64,000 bases of DNA from Methanocorpusculum labreanum Z (GTDB lineage: Archaea; Halobacteriota; Methanomicrobia; Methanomicrobiales; Methanocorpusculaceae): contig NC_008942.1 of assembly GCF_000015765.1 (NCBI RefSeq), positions 821,921 through 885,920 of the forward strand, in the 5' to 3' direction. Under the pieces are notes generated by a model. It worked only from the letters and a program-made list of their open reading frames with translations, made no database searches and was not told the DNA's origin. Of this stretch, positions 18,720-27,373 are shown in pieces. Within the stretch, counting starts at the first letter, position 1; the number at the start of each line of letters is the position of its first letter. Both the position numbers and the translations under genes were made by a program.

Positions 18720-18982
18720 TCCAATCATTTTTACATACTGTATCTCAACTCAAACCTTACACGAAATCGATGAACATCCCAAAATGTCAATGCAACTCTT
18801 TTCTACAGAATCAAGCATAGAGGATATCTCCACCGCGGGCCGACTCGCAAGTCTAACGACTTGCTCAGCTAAGATCGCCGACTATGCCGTCGATCCGCCT
18901 CCGCGCCGGATCGCAAGTCTATCAACTTGCTCAGCTGAGGCCGCCCCTGTGGGGCAGCCCGCAGTCACCTCCCGCACCCCGA
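18720..18982. repeat. Array trailer plus family-1 hairpin mosaic (minus orientation)
   Basis: 18720-18821 is the trailer and is homologous, inverted, to the trailer of the relic array (around 8721-8810). Shared blocks include CAATCATTTTT, CCAAAATGTCAATG and CATAGAGGATAT. It runs directly into a family-1 element from 18822 to about 18982, with three hairpin modules (GCAAGTC.TAACGACTTGC-type, twice, and GCCCCTGTGGGGC) and an end reading CCCGCACCCC. No gene is supported here; a frame through it reads MSMQLFSTESSIEDIS, similar to MSMSASSPESNIEDIS from the relic trailer, but this is explained by the DNA homology. Confidence 0.75.
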
Positions 18983-19073
18983 CATATGATGAGGGACGCC
19001 TGCCTATCCCGTGGTAAACGTATGTCCCCCCCATAAACAAAACCTGATTACCCAATCCTCCCAATATACTACC

Positions 19074-19478
19074 ATGGATCCGATACCTCAGGCATCATAC
19101 AATCACCGCCTCACCATGAAAGAGGAGGACTACCTCGAAGCGATCCTCAACGTCTCCCTCACCAAAGGATACGCCAAAAGCCGCGACGTAGCCGCCGAAC
19201 TTGACGTCGGACCCTCGTCCGTTGGGGAAATGTTTGCAAAACTCGATAAAAAAGGCCTTGTCGTGTATCGAAAATACGAAGGCGTTACCCTCACCGAATC
19301 CGGCAGGATCATCGCCGAACAGGTCAAATTCCGCCACGACGTCTTAGTCGAGTTTCTGGAAATGGTCGGGGTTCCCTGCGACATCGCCAACAAAGACGCC
19401 TGTTTTATGGAACATGAACTCAGCACCGTAACGATCCAGAAGATCCGTGAGTTCGTCGCCGCAAAAAAACGAAACTAA
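19074..19478 (+). CDS. DtxR/MntR-family metal-dependent transcriptional regulator
   Basis: 134 residues: N-terminal winged helix (MKEEDYLEAILNVSLTKGYA, SRDVAAELDVGPSSVGEMFA, KKGLVVYRKYEGVTLTESG) and the dimerisation/metal domain (FRHDVLVEFLEMVGVPCDIA, CFMEHELS). There is no C-terminal SH3-like domain, as in MntR. ATG 19074 (MDPIPQAS) gives the normal family length; longer in-frame starts would begin in the upstream repeat. Divalent iron or manganese is the likely ligand. The feo operon 1.2 kb downstream is an obvious candidate target, by inference. Confidence 0.85.
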   Translation: MDPIPQASYNHRLTMKEEDYLEAILNVSLTKGYAKSRDVAAELDVGPSSVGEMFAKLDKKGLVVYRKYEGVTLTESGRIIAEQVKFRHDVLVEFLEMVGVPCDIANKDACFMEHELSTVTIQKIREFVAAKKRN

Positions 19479-19592
19479 TTCTTTTATCCTATTCCTTACA
19501 CGGCACGATCTCGACCGAACTTAAACGAAATGATTTTGTATCCTCAATCATGGTGAAGGATTATTGATTTTTGCGGACCCATGAAATAATTC

Positions 19593-19785
19593 AACCGCGA
19601 ATCTCCGCGAATTCCCGCGAATCGCATTTTTCTTGCGTCGTCGTGCTCTGCTCCGGCTTATGCGTGCAAATCGAAGATTTGCGTGCCGCCTCAAACAGGC
19701 TTTGCCTGTTTGGGCTTCGCCTACGCAGGAATCGCACGCCGCCTGGAAAAATGCTATGGGAAAAACCGGCGTGCCGGTTTTTCTT
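19593..19785 (+). repeat. Family-2 palindromic element, copy A (left arm of GxxExxY cassette)
   Basis: Starts AACCGCGAATCTCCGCGAAT, continues with the conserved GCTCTGCTCCGGC, and ends in a terminator-like hairpin (ACCGGC-GT-GCCGGT followed by T-run). Compared with copies C and E it has about 54 extra bases (19660-19713) carrying two small hairpins (GCAAATC-GAA-GATTTGC and CAAACAGGC-TTT-GCCTGTTTG). It is the inverted partner of 20266-20457. The 19479-19592 gap before it holds nothing else I can identify. Confidence 0.8.
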
Positions 19786-19826
19786 TAGGGAAAATCATAT
19801 ATTTTTGAAAGAAAATAAAAAGAATC

Positions 19827-20264
19827 ATGGATCATATTGTGGAAAACCCCGAGATTCTCTATCCAGATGAAGTTCACAAAATAATCGGCTGTGCCATGAC
19901 CGTCTATAATACCTTGGGACGCGGATTTTTGGAATCCGTCTATCAGGACGCCCTGGAAGTAGAACTGGAATTGCAGGAAATTCCCTTTGAACACAAAAAA
20001 CATCTGAATATTTTCTATAAAGGCGTGAAACTTCCGAGTTATTATCAGGCGGATGTTGTCTGTTATAATAAGATCATCCTTGAGCTGAAAACTGAGACGG
20101 AGTTAGTCAAAGAGGACGAGGCACAGCTCATCAATTATCTGAAAGCGACCGGAATCAAACTTGGGATTCTCATAAATTTTGGAAAAAAACGGAAACTCGA
20201 ATGGCGTCGAGTCATATATTCCGATGAACGATATCTGAATAATGCTAATATTCCAAGCGAGTAA
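19827..20264 (+). CDS. GxxExxY protein (PD-(D/E)XK nuclease-like)
   Basis: 145 residues with the family signature GFLESVY at 33-39, a conserved YQADVVCYNKIILELKTE segment (D...ELK resembles a PD-(D/E)XK active site) and LGILINFG near the end. The family is widespread in environmental bacteria and archaea; its function is not established, and a nuclease role is inference from the fold motif. The gene lies exactly between two inverted family-2 elements: 41 bp from the left one and 1 bp from the right one. It therefore looks like the cargo of a small element. Confidence 0.85.
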   Translation: MDHIVENPEILYPDEVHKIIGCAMTVYNTLGRGFLESVYQDALEVELELQEIPFEHKKHLNIFYKGVKLPSYYQADVVCYNKIILELKTETELVKEDEAQLINYLKATGIKLGILINFGKKRKLEWRRVIYSDERYLNNANIPSE

Positions 20265-20265
20265 A

Positions 20266-20457
20266 AGAAAAACCCGCACGCGGGTTTTTCCCTAGCATTT
20301 TTCCAGACGGCGTGCGATTCCTGCGCAGGCGAAGCCCAAACAGGCAAAGCCTGTTTGAGGCGGCACGCAAATCTTCGATTTGCACGCATAAGCCGGAGCA
20401 GAGCACGACGACGCAAGAAAAATGCGATTCGCGGGAATTCGCGGAGATTCGCGGTTA
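20266..20457 (-). repeat. Family-2 palindromic element, copy B (right arm of GxxExxY cassette)
   Basis: Inverted relative to copy A and nearly identical over its whole length, including the two extra hairpin modules (20332-20389). The terminator-like stem here is ACCCGC/GCGGGT instead of ACCGGC/GCCGGT, so the two arms of the stem changed together. It starts directly after the GxxExxY stop codon and ends at the CGCGGTTAAAT edge, about 40 bp before the feoB-associated small gene. Confidence 0.8.
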
Positions 20458-20497
20458 AATAATCTCATGTATCCACACCAACCCCGATTAAATCCCC

Positions 20498-20656
20498 TTA
20501 TTTCTGATTCATCTTACACATGCTGCAGTTTTTGCATGATTTTGCTCTGCAGCCGCATGCTTCCCCCCGCAGATTCTTCTTCACCGCCCACAGAAACAAA
20601 AGAACGATTCCTGCCGCGATAAAAATAAAAAGGATCGTCCAGAATCCTTCAGGCAA
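20498..20656 (-). CDS. FeoB-associated Cys-rich membrane protein
   Basis: A 52-residue frame starting at TTG 20656, overlapping the last codons of feoB. One membrane helix ([19 protein letters not shown]) is followed by a basic turn and a cysteine-rich tail (CGC...C..C..C, five to six Cys). Small proteins of exactly this layout follow feoB in many genomes and probably help ferrous iron transfer; the role is not proven. TTG is the only sensible start because no ATG precedes the helix. Confidence 0.8.
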   Translation of the reverse strand: MPEGFWTILFIFIAAGIVLLFLWAVKKNLRGEACGCRAKSCKNCSMCKMNQK

Positions 20657-22598
20657 AACCAAGAAGGACACCCCCCTGATACACGATGAAGGAAACGATC
20701 CACGCGATCACGCACATGCCTACTGCCGCAAGCCCCGTCATCTTCCACGAGCGGGTCTCCTGCCGGATCGTAAACATCGCCGCAAGACAGGGCATATAGA
20801 GCAGGATGAACACCATGAACGAGTAGGCCGAAAGCGGCGTAAAGACGTTCATCAGCACATCGCCTAGCCCTTCTTCGCCCACGCCGTAAAGCGTCCCAAA
20901 TGCTCCGACAACCACTTCTTTTGCAAGAAGACCCATCAGGATCGCGACTCCCGCCTCGGCGAATCCGAACCCGAGCGGTGCAAAGATCGGGGCGATCGTT
21001 GACCCCGCCATACCTATCAGCGAATCAGCCGAAGCATACTCGACGCCGAACGGCAGAGAAGCAAGCAGCCACATCAGCAGCACCGCCGGGAAAATGATCA
21101 CCCCGGCTTTGCGCAGAAACTCCCAGGACTTCTCTCCGGCATGGATCAAAACACCTTTGATTGTCGGAAGCCGGTAAGGCGGCATCTCCAGAACGAAAGC
21201 CGAAGACTCGCCCTTAAAGAGCGTCTTTCGAAGCAGAAGCCCGGTGATCAGCGCCACGAAAATGCCCAGCAGATACAGGGAAAACATCACGAGCCCCTGG
21301 ATTTCAGCCGCGAAGAAGATCCCAACAAGCAGAAGATACACGGGCAGCCGTGCCCCGCAGGACATAAACGGCGTGATCAGGATCGTTAAGAACCGTTCGC
21401 GTTTTGTCTCCAGCGTCCGGGTCGCCATAATTGCCGGCACGCTGCACCCGAATCCGAGGATCATCGGGATGAAGGATTTTCCATGCAGACCAAGTTTGTG
21501 CATGACCCGGTCCATGATAACGGCAACCCGTGCCAGATATCCCGAATCCTCTAAAATCGCGAGAAGCAGGAACAACAGGAAGATATTCGGCAGAAAGATC
21601 ACGACCGACCCAACGCCGCCGATGATCCCGTCGCAAACCAGAGACGTGACCCAGTCGGGAGCGGCGATATCGGCAAGACCCGCCGATGCCGCCTCTCCAA
21701 GCAGCCCGAACCCTTCGTCGATCAGATCCATGACCGGAGCGCCGACCGCGAACACGATCTGGAAGATCAGATACATCACGGCGAGAAAAATCGGGAACCC
21801 GAGCCATCTGCTGGTCACGAGCCTGTCGATCCTCTCCGACTGGTTTTTGCCGCCGGCATCCATATGATCCACGCTCTCGTGCAGAAGACCGGCGATGAAT
21901 CCATACCGCTGATCCGCAAAGATCTCTCCGGGCTTCGTCCCGTAGATGCCTGCAAGGTGGGTCCTGATCGATTCGATTTTGGGTTCTGCCGAGCCGTGGA
22001 TAAGAGCCTGGATCGCAGACCAGCGCGATCCGGTGATTTTGGTTGCTTCGCCGATATGTTCCTCAAGCTCGTGGTCGTACCGGATGGTCTTTTCAGGGGG
22101 AGCGGGGCGTGCAAGGATCGCTTTGATGAGCTCGTCTTTTCCGGTTTCATCGATCGCTTCGATCCGTATGACCGGGATGCCGAGCATTTCGCTGAGAAGA
22201 CCTGTATTGATGACGACGCCTTCCGCGTCCGCATACCGGTTCATGTTCAAAACAAGGATCATCGGGACGCCGAGTTCGATCAGCTGGAGCGTGACGTACA
22301 GATTCCTCTCCAGATGTGCGGCGTCAGCGATGTTGACGACGACGTCGGGTTTTTCGTGTAAGAGATAACCGACCGCGATCTCTTCTTCGAGCGATCGTCC
22401 GCTCAGACTGTAGGTTCCAGGCAGATCCACGATCTCGAGTGTCGTATCGTCGTAAACGATCCGTCCCTCTTTCTTTTCGATCGTGACGGTCTTACCCGGC
22501 CAGTTTCCCACATGGTGACGCATCCCGGTGAGGTTATTGAAAAGGGTCGTCTTCCCGCAGTTCGGGTTGCCGGCTAATGCAACGGTGATTTTTTTCAT
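20649..22598 (-). CDS. feoB: Ferrous iron transport protein B
   Basis: 649 residues. Cytosolic G domain at the N-terminus with G1 GNPNCGKTT and G3 DLPGTYSL, a G4 at [12 protein letters not shown] (NMNRYAD in place of NKxD, as in many FeoB), then the nucleoside-recognition Gate segments: [20 protein letters not shown] and the cysteine-containing GFGCSVPAI. Transports Fe2+ across the cytoplasmic membrane. Overlaps feoA by 4 nt (ATGA) and the small Cys-rich gene by 8 nt, so the three form one operon. Confidence 0.95.
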   Translation of the reverse strand: MKKITVALAGNPNCGKTTLFNNLTGMRHHVGNWPGKTVTIEKKEGRIVYDDTTLEIVDLPGTYSLSGRSLEEEIAVGYLLHEKPDVVVNIADAAHLERNLYVTLQLIELGVPMILVLNMNRYADAEGVVINTGLLSEMLGIPVIRIEAIDETGKDELIKAILARPAPPEKTIRYDHELEEHIGEATKITGSRWSAIQALIHGSAEPKIESIRTHLAGIYGTKPGEIFADQRYGFIAGLLHESVDHMDAGGKNQSERIDRLVTSRWLGFPIFLAVMYLIFQIVFAVGAPVMDLIDEGFGLLGEAASAGLADIAAPDWVTSLVCDGIIGGVGSVVIFLPNIFLLFLLLAILEDSGYLARVAVIMDRVMHKLGLHGKSFIPMILGFGCSVPAIMATRTLETKRERFLTILITPFMSCGARLPVYLLLVGIFFAAEIQGLVMFSLYLLGIFVALITGLLLRKTLFKGESSAFVLEMPPYRLPTIKGVLIHAGEKSWEFLRKAGVIIFPAVLLMWLLASLPFGVEYASADSLIGMAGSTIAPIFAPLGFGFAEAGVAILMGLLAKEVVVGAFGTLYGVGEEGLGDVLMNVFTPLSAYSFMVFILLYMPCLAAMFTIRQETRSWKMTGLAAVGMCVIAWIVSFIVYQGGVLLGFA

Positions 22599-22840
22599 AC
22601 GGCGGCCACGCAGATGTCTGCGGCATCATCTTTTCGTATGGCGAGCTGACATCCTCTGACTGAGATCATCATCGGGTCTCCAAGCGGGGCGACGCCGGTG
22701 ACCCGCACGCAGCAGCCGCGGGTAAGTCCGAGTTCGAGAAGTCTGCTCTGGAAGCCGAGGTTTGTTCCATCGATAAATCCAAGGATCGATGCGGATTTTC
22801 CTTTCGGAATATCACATAACCGTACTGATTCAGTTTGCAT
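22595..22840 (-). CDS. feoA: Ferrous iron transport protein A
   Basis: 81 residues with the SH3-like FeoA fold ([38 protein letters not shown]). FeoA binds FeoB and supports transport. The upstream sequence GATATACG (about 22866-22872) lies near 30 bp before ATG, as expected for a leaderless archaeal transcript. Confidence 0.92.
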   Translation of the reverse strand: MQTESVRLCDIPKGKSASILGFIDGTNLGFQSRLLELGLTRGCCVRVTGVAPLGDPMMISVRGCQLAIRKDDAADICVAAV

Positions 22841-23008
22841 ACAAATTACTCTCTTCTTCGGGACGTATATCGGAGCGCCGAAGGAGTTTTGGAGCCTTTT
22901 TTCCGCCCTGAAAAATTACGGCAAATCGGGCCGAAAACCGAAATTTTGCGCAGGATCCGTGAGCTTTGGTGGGCTTTATATCCCCGCAGATCAACCTAGT
23001 ACTGCTCT
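22841..23008. promoter_or_regulatory. Divergent promoter region feoA / MFS transporter
   Basis: 168 bp between divergent genes. TATA-like GATATACG faces feoA; CTTTATATCC (22974-22983) lies about 26-30 bp before the MFS start, also fitting a leaderless transcript. GGGCCGAAAACCGAAA at 22928 is a small direct repeat. A site for the DtxR-type regulator would be expected here, but I see no clear DtxR-like palindrome. Confidence 0.4.
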
Positions 23009-24421
23009 ATGACCGAGGTCATCACCGATCCGCTGCGCCAGAAATTGCTTTTATTAGCTGTCGGCATTGCGGTTTTCGTGGACGCTCTCGACGGCTCGGT
23101 CGTAAATATCGCTCTTCCGGTGATCGCGGCGGAATTCGGGGCGGACACCGGAACGATCTCCTGGGTGAGTCTGGCGTACCTTCTGACGCTTGCGGGTCTC
23201 ATCCTGATCTTCGGCAAACTTGCCGACCGCGGATATGTAAAAATCCTCTTCATCGCAGGCTTTGTTCTCTTTACGCTCTGCTCGATCGTCTGCGGCTTAT
23301 CACCCGATCTTTCGTTTCTGATAGTCGCCCGGATCTTCCAGGGGGTAGGCGCCGCGATGATCGCCGCGTCCACGCCGATGATCTGCGTGAAGTATCTCCC
23401 GGCAAATATGCTCGGCGTCTCGATGGGGGTTTTGACCGCGGCGAGTTCCATCGGGTTTGCGGTTGGTCCGGCGATCGGCGGCGTGATCACCCAGTTCCTT
23501 TCCTGGCACTGGATCTTTTTCATCAATATTCCGATCGGGATCTTCGCCGTTTTGTTTGCGGTGAAAATCATCCCGCGTGCCCGTGTCCCGGAGCGTTCCT
23601 CCTTCGATTTCGCCGGAGCGGCCGCTCTCTTCTGTCTGATGGTCGCAGGCGTTTTCGCGCTGGAGCGTTTTCCCCATCTGGGCATCTCCGATCCGCTGAT
23701 CATCGCGTCGGTCTGCGTATGCGTTGTTTCGCTGATCATTTTCTGTGCAGCCGAGCTGAGAAGCAGTCACCCGGTCCTGAACATCCGCGTGTTCAAAAAG
23801 CGGCCGCTGACGTTTGTCGTGACGGCGTTTCTCGTCAGCCAGATCACCAGTGCCGGCTTTTTCTATCTGCTGCCGTTCTATCTTTCGGCAGGGATGAACT
23901 TTGATTCGGCAACAAGCGGGCTGGTGCTTTTTATCCCGCCTGCGATCACCGCAGCGCTGAGTATCCCGCTCGGTCACTGGTCGGATGTTACCGAACGGCG
24001 CATCTTCGCGGTCGCCGCGTTCGGTGTTCTCGCCGTGACCAGTTTGATCTACGCGTTCATCGTTCCCGCATGGGGTCTGATCCCGCTTGCGGGAAGTCTT
24101 GTTCTCATGGGTCTTGTCTGGGGTATCGGCGGCGGACCTGCGTCCAGCCGGGTCGTTGAACAGATGCCGAAAGGGGAAGAAGGGACCGGCTCTTCGCTGA
24201 TGATGACGACGATGTACTTCGGCTGCGTTGTCGGGATCGCGCTATATGCTGCGGTATTCACCGCGGCAACGTCAACTGCCGGCGGGATCGTTTCATTTGC
24301 CGATCTGGATTACGCGACGTTTATGTACGGATTCCATATCACAAACGCGGTCGGTTTTTTCGTCGCCGCCGCGGCGCTGATCCTCTCGGCCGTCGTAAAA
24401 GATCCGCCGCGGGCCAAATAG
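23009..24421 (+). CDS. MFS efflux transporter, DHA2 (EmrB/QacA) type
   Basis: 470 residues, mostly hydrophobic, about 14 membrane segments. Motif D1-like DALDGSVVNIALPVIAAEFG in helix 1, motif A GKLADRGYVK between helices 2 and 3, and motif C-like GFAVGPAIGGVI in helix 5 place it in the drug:H+ antiporter-2 group. It probably exports an organic compound; the substrate cannot be told. Divergent from feoA. Confidence 0.88.
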   Translation: MTEVITDPLRQKLLLLAVGIAVFVDALDGSVVNIALPVIAAEFGADTGTISWVSLAYLLTLAGLILIFGKLADRGYVKILFIAGFVLFTLCSIVCGLSPDLSFLIVARIFQGVGAAMIAASTPMICVKYLPANMLGVSMGVLTAASSIGFAVGPAIGGVITQFLSWHWIFFINIPIGIFAVLFAVKIIPRARVPERSSFDFAGAAALFCLMVAGVFALERFPHLGISDPLIIASVCVCVVSLIIFCAAELRSSHPVLNIRVFKKRPLTFVVTAFLVSQITSAGFFYLLPFYLSAGMNFDSATSGLVLFIPPAITAALSIPLGHWSDVTERRIFAVAAFGVLAVTSLIYAFIVPAWGLIPLAGSLVLMGLVWGIGGGPASSRVVEQMPKGEEGTGSSLMMTTMYFGCVVGIALYAAVFTAATSTAGGIVSFADLDYATFMYGFHITNAVGFFVAAAALILSAVVKDPPRAK

Positions 24422-24495
24422 AACAAGCACTTACGCGTTGTTGAGGTGGATTCAATACTGGAAGGGTAAGGTTGGATATGGACACATGAAATACT

Positions 24496-24634
24496 GAACC
24501 GCGAATCTCCGCGAATTAACGCGAATCGCATTATTCTTGCGCCGTCGTGCTCTGCTCCGTCTGATCGCCTGCGCAGGAATCGCACGCCGTCTGGAAAAAT
24601 GCTGACGGAAAAACCCGCGTGCGGGTTTTTCTTT
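24496..24634 (+). repeat. Family-2 palindromic element, copy C
   Basis: Short form (about 139 bp) without the extra hairpin modules. Begins AACCGCGAATCTCCGCGAAT and ends with the ACCCGC-GT-GCGGGT hairpin and T-run, which may also end transcription of the MFS gene upstream. The 24422-24495 flank contains GAATCCACC/CCAACCTTACC-like sequence shared in inverted form with the outer flanks of copies D and F. Confidence 0.75.
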
Positions 24635-24828
24635 GATCATTATAATTTTTGCTCATAAGACTGATGATATGTTTTCAAATCAGATGATTCAATTAACCAA
24701 TCTGGAATTATCATTGATGATGAATGTTATTGGGAAATGGAATAACTATTCATAGCATATTCAACGAAAGCATTCGAGGAATATTGGACACACTCGTATC
24801 CATTATAAAATAAGATTATAGAATCACT

Positions 24829-26610
24829 TCATAAATTAATTGACTTTTCAAATACCTTTTTACCAGTTGTTAAGAGAGTTAACACTACCGTGTATTCACC
24901 TACTAGTATTCTTGGCGTAGCAATAATAACGGAAAAACCATTCCTTCCCCCCGATCTAATTACTTTCATTGTGGAAAATATACGTGGGTTACGAAGTTGA
25001 TTAAATGCAAATATTGCTCTTTGTGGAATTTCCTTTGTAGTTATTTCTACAGAAAGTTGCGTATCTATTGGTAAATTTGTTTGACCCGAGATTTCTAGTT
25101 TACCAGCTTTCTGCTTTATTATAAAATTATTTATTTCAGGATCCTGACGAACAAAGGCTAATCTCACATAAATATCATTTTCTGTAGAGTCAATAAGATT
25201 GCATATTTTGTCCACAATTCCGGGTGTTGAATTGTTTGCATCAAGCAGTATCATTGATTCAGATTCTATTTTGTCCAAATTATCCGTACTTACTTTCCCA
25301 ATGCCATGTTGAGTCGGTGAGTAGTAGAATTGTCTTACATCTCCATACTTAGATGTACTTGGCATCTGAAGAATTAATAAATACGTCATTCCTACTTCAA
25401 GAGATTTTAAGAGTTCATATGGGAAGGTATAAATATAATCATCATTTTGGATGGAAATTGGAAAATAATCTATTAATTTATCTTTTGTACATAACCAAGC
25501 GAGTAATGATGGCTGCTTTGTTAGTGCATTTCCCCGAACATATGTTTGAACCCCTGGAATTAGAGGTGATGTATTGCTTGTTGCGGTAAGGAATGGTGTT
25601 TTTAGCGTTATTAAGAACGTTTTATAATCATGAAATGGTTGTGTGTTAATCGGATAAGGAGAAACGATGAATTTTAATATCCCTCCTTCATGCACCAATC
25701 TATTTCTCACATCACGATCAGTGAATGTATCTCGTGGATTCCAAAGGGTCGCCCATGAAAAATCATTAAGAACTGGTATCTGAAGGAATTTTTCCCCATG
25801 CTTACCAATAGGGAGAAACTCATTTTGAGTCAATGGTGTATTAGTGCTCCCGTTTTTCGTGAGATACAAGTAAACAGAATCACTATCTAAATAAGTTGAC
25901 GTTCCATTTATCTGAAGCGTCTCATGAGTATAGAGATTATCAGTGTTCCCAGCTATCGTTAGTTGCTTTAATATTTCTGTTTGCTGTGATGAAATTGGAG
26001 TGCTACTATCTCTTGTTAATAATTTAATCTGATATGATATGTCATGGAATACTGCAGAAACCAATTCCTGTGTATTGGCATATTTTTTAATATGATGATT
26101 CTTTTTGATTTTAGCTTTGAATTTGATGAGTTTTTTAGCATTAACATCTTTATCAACATATATTGGATGTATCACTGCCTTTTCTTCATCAATGCAATAA
26201 GCAAGAATACGAATTTTTTCGTTTTTTAATGCATTATCATATTCGATTTCTGTATATGATTTTCCATTGAGTTCACCATTATTTCCGTTATCACTGATAT
26301 ATGGCGAACCATATCGCATCCCAATGACTAAAACAAATATTTTTGCTTCATCTAATTCTCCAAGACATGTATCCAAGGGTGATTCAGGTCTGGCTCCGAA
26401 TTCTTCCATTGCAATTGGGATTAATCCCATCTGCTGAATGAGAAGAGTTATTGCAAATCTTTCACTTTGAAGATCATCTTTCGTGGAACTGAGAAATACT
26501 GGAATGGAGAGGTTGTCAAATTTATTATCACCCACGGTATTTCGTATGTAATCTTCGATTGTTTCTTCTGCTTCTTGCTTTATATTTAGATTATTACTAT
26601 TAATCATCAT
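24829..26610 (-). CDS. DUF4062 domain protein in an AT-rich island
   Basis: 593 residues. The N-terminal ~150 residues form a DUF4062 (TIR-like fold) domain: SIPVFLSSTKDDLQSERFAI, the acidic EEFGARPESP, VIGMRYGSP and SYTEIEYDNAL. The rest is beta-rich with no motif I know. TIR-like domains in prokaryotes often work in defence by cleaving NAD+; a defence role here is inference. Base composition is much more AT-rich than the neighbours, and the gene stands alone between two family-2 elements, which suggests horizontal gain. Confidence 0.75.
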   Translation of the reverse strand: MMINSNNLNIKQEAEETIEDYIRNTVGDNKFDNLSIPVFLSSTKDDLQSERFAITLLIQQMGLIPIAMEEFGARPESPLDTCLGELDEAKIFVLVIGMRYGSPYISDNGNNGELNGKSYTEIEYDNALKNEKIRILAYCIDEEKAVIHPIYVDKDVNAKKLIKFKAKIKKNHHIKKYANTQELVSAVFHDISYQIKLLTRDSSTPISSQQTEILKQLTIAGNTDNLYTHETLQINGTSTYLDSDSVYLYLTKNGSTNTPLTQNEFLPIGKHGEKFLQIPVLNDFSWATLWNPRDTFTDRDVRNRLVHEGGILKFIVSPYPINTQPFHDYKTFLITLKTPFLTATSNTSPLIPGVQTYVRGNALTKQPSLLAWLCTKDKLIDYFPISIQNDDYIYTFPYELLKSLEVGMTYLLILQMPSTSKYGDVRQFYYSPTQHGIGKVSTDNLDKIESESMILLDANNSTPGIVDKICNLIDSTENDIYVRLAFVRQDPEINNFIIKQKAGKLEISGQTNLPIDTQLSVEITTKEIPQRAIFAFNQLRNPRIFSTMKVIRSGGRNGFSVIIATPRILVGEYTVVLTLLTTGKKVFEKSINL

Positions 26611-26988
26611 CTTTTACTGGTCAAAACTTGAATGCGAGAAGTTGTATTTTCTATTTTGGTTGGGAAATATGATAAAACTACTTGCTATGAATCAAAATTT
26701 GATAATAATTCCCCTTATTACAAAAAATATGATTTTTCGGTTATGCTATCATAAGGTGCATCAAAGATACACTATAAAATCCCAGATGCACCTTCATTGC
26801 CCAAATTCTAAACAGAGTTGTTTATATAAATCTCTACGTACTCAAAACAATACAAGCCCTCATTTACATTCAAACTTACATTTGTTGAGCGGGGTGACTT
26901 GTTCATCAACCAGCCCAAATCACCTTTTCATGAAATGATTATATTTGGAGACTTGCCATCAGATGAATGAGGGAGATAAATTCAATGA
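26611..26988. other. AT-rich intergenic region, no supported gene
   Basis: The 5' side of the DUF4062 gene. A 98-codon frame exists here, but its composition (many Asn, His, Ser, Lys without structure) and lack of a ribosome-binding site argue against a gene. AATATGATAAAAC and TTGTATTTTC are possible promoter elements for the DUF4062 gene. Confidence 0.5.
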
Positions 26989-27125
26989 AAAAAAAACCGG
27001 CACGCCGGTTTTTTCGACAGCATTTTTCAAGTGAGGGTGCGATTCCTGCGTAGGCGATGAGCCGGAGCAGAGCACCCGAACGTAAGGAAAATGCGATTCG
27101 CGGGAATTCGTGGTGATTCGCGGTT
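26989..27125 (-). repeat. Family-2 palindromic element, copy D
   Basis: Starts with the terminator-like hairpin (ACCGGC-AC-GCCGGT) and ends GATTCGCGGTTGG with the conserved outer flank TTTTTATCTCATCTGTGCGCAC. Middle part reads GGTGCGATTCCTGCGTAGGCG and GCCGGAGCAGAGCACCC, the short form. It lies between the DUF4062 island and tRNA-Pro, opposite in direction to copy C on the other side of the island. Confidence 0.75.
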
Positions 27126-27279
27126 GGTTTTTATCTCATCTGTGCGCACCTAACCTTACCCCCTCCCGAATTGGATTAACACTAACACTGCAGAACTCCT
27201 ATTGAGAAAAATCCGGGATTTTTTCGGCCGGCAAAACCGCAACTTAATAAAGAGAGGAGAGCCAATATAAGTGGAGCAA

Positions 27280-27352
27280 GGGGCCGTAGGGTAGCCTGGA
27301 ATCCTAGGAGACTGGGGGTCTTCTGACTCGCGTTCAAATCGCGGCGGCCCCA
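27280..27352 (+). tRNA. tRNA-Pro (anticodon GGG)
   Basis: 73 nt. Acceptor GGGGCCG/CGGCCCC, anticodon stem GGAGA/TCTTC with loop CTGGGGG (anticodon GGG at 27314-27316), T arm TCGCG-TTCAAAT-CGCGG, discriminator A. No encoded CCA. AACTTAATAAAG about 30-40 bp upstream is a suitable TATA box. No intron. Confidence 0.95.
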
Positions 27353-27373
27353 TACCTGTTTTGGAGAGTTTTT

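Noticed and set aside
26642-26938. 98-codon plus-strand frame upstream of the DUF4062 gene
   Set aside because: No ribosome-binding site, no family resemblance, composition expected from AT-rich non-coding DNA.
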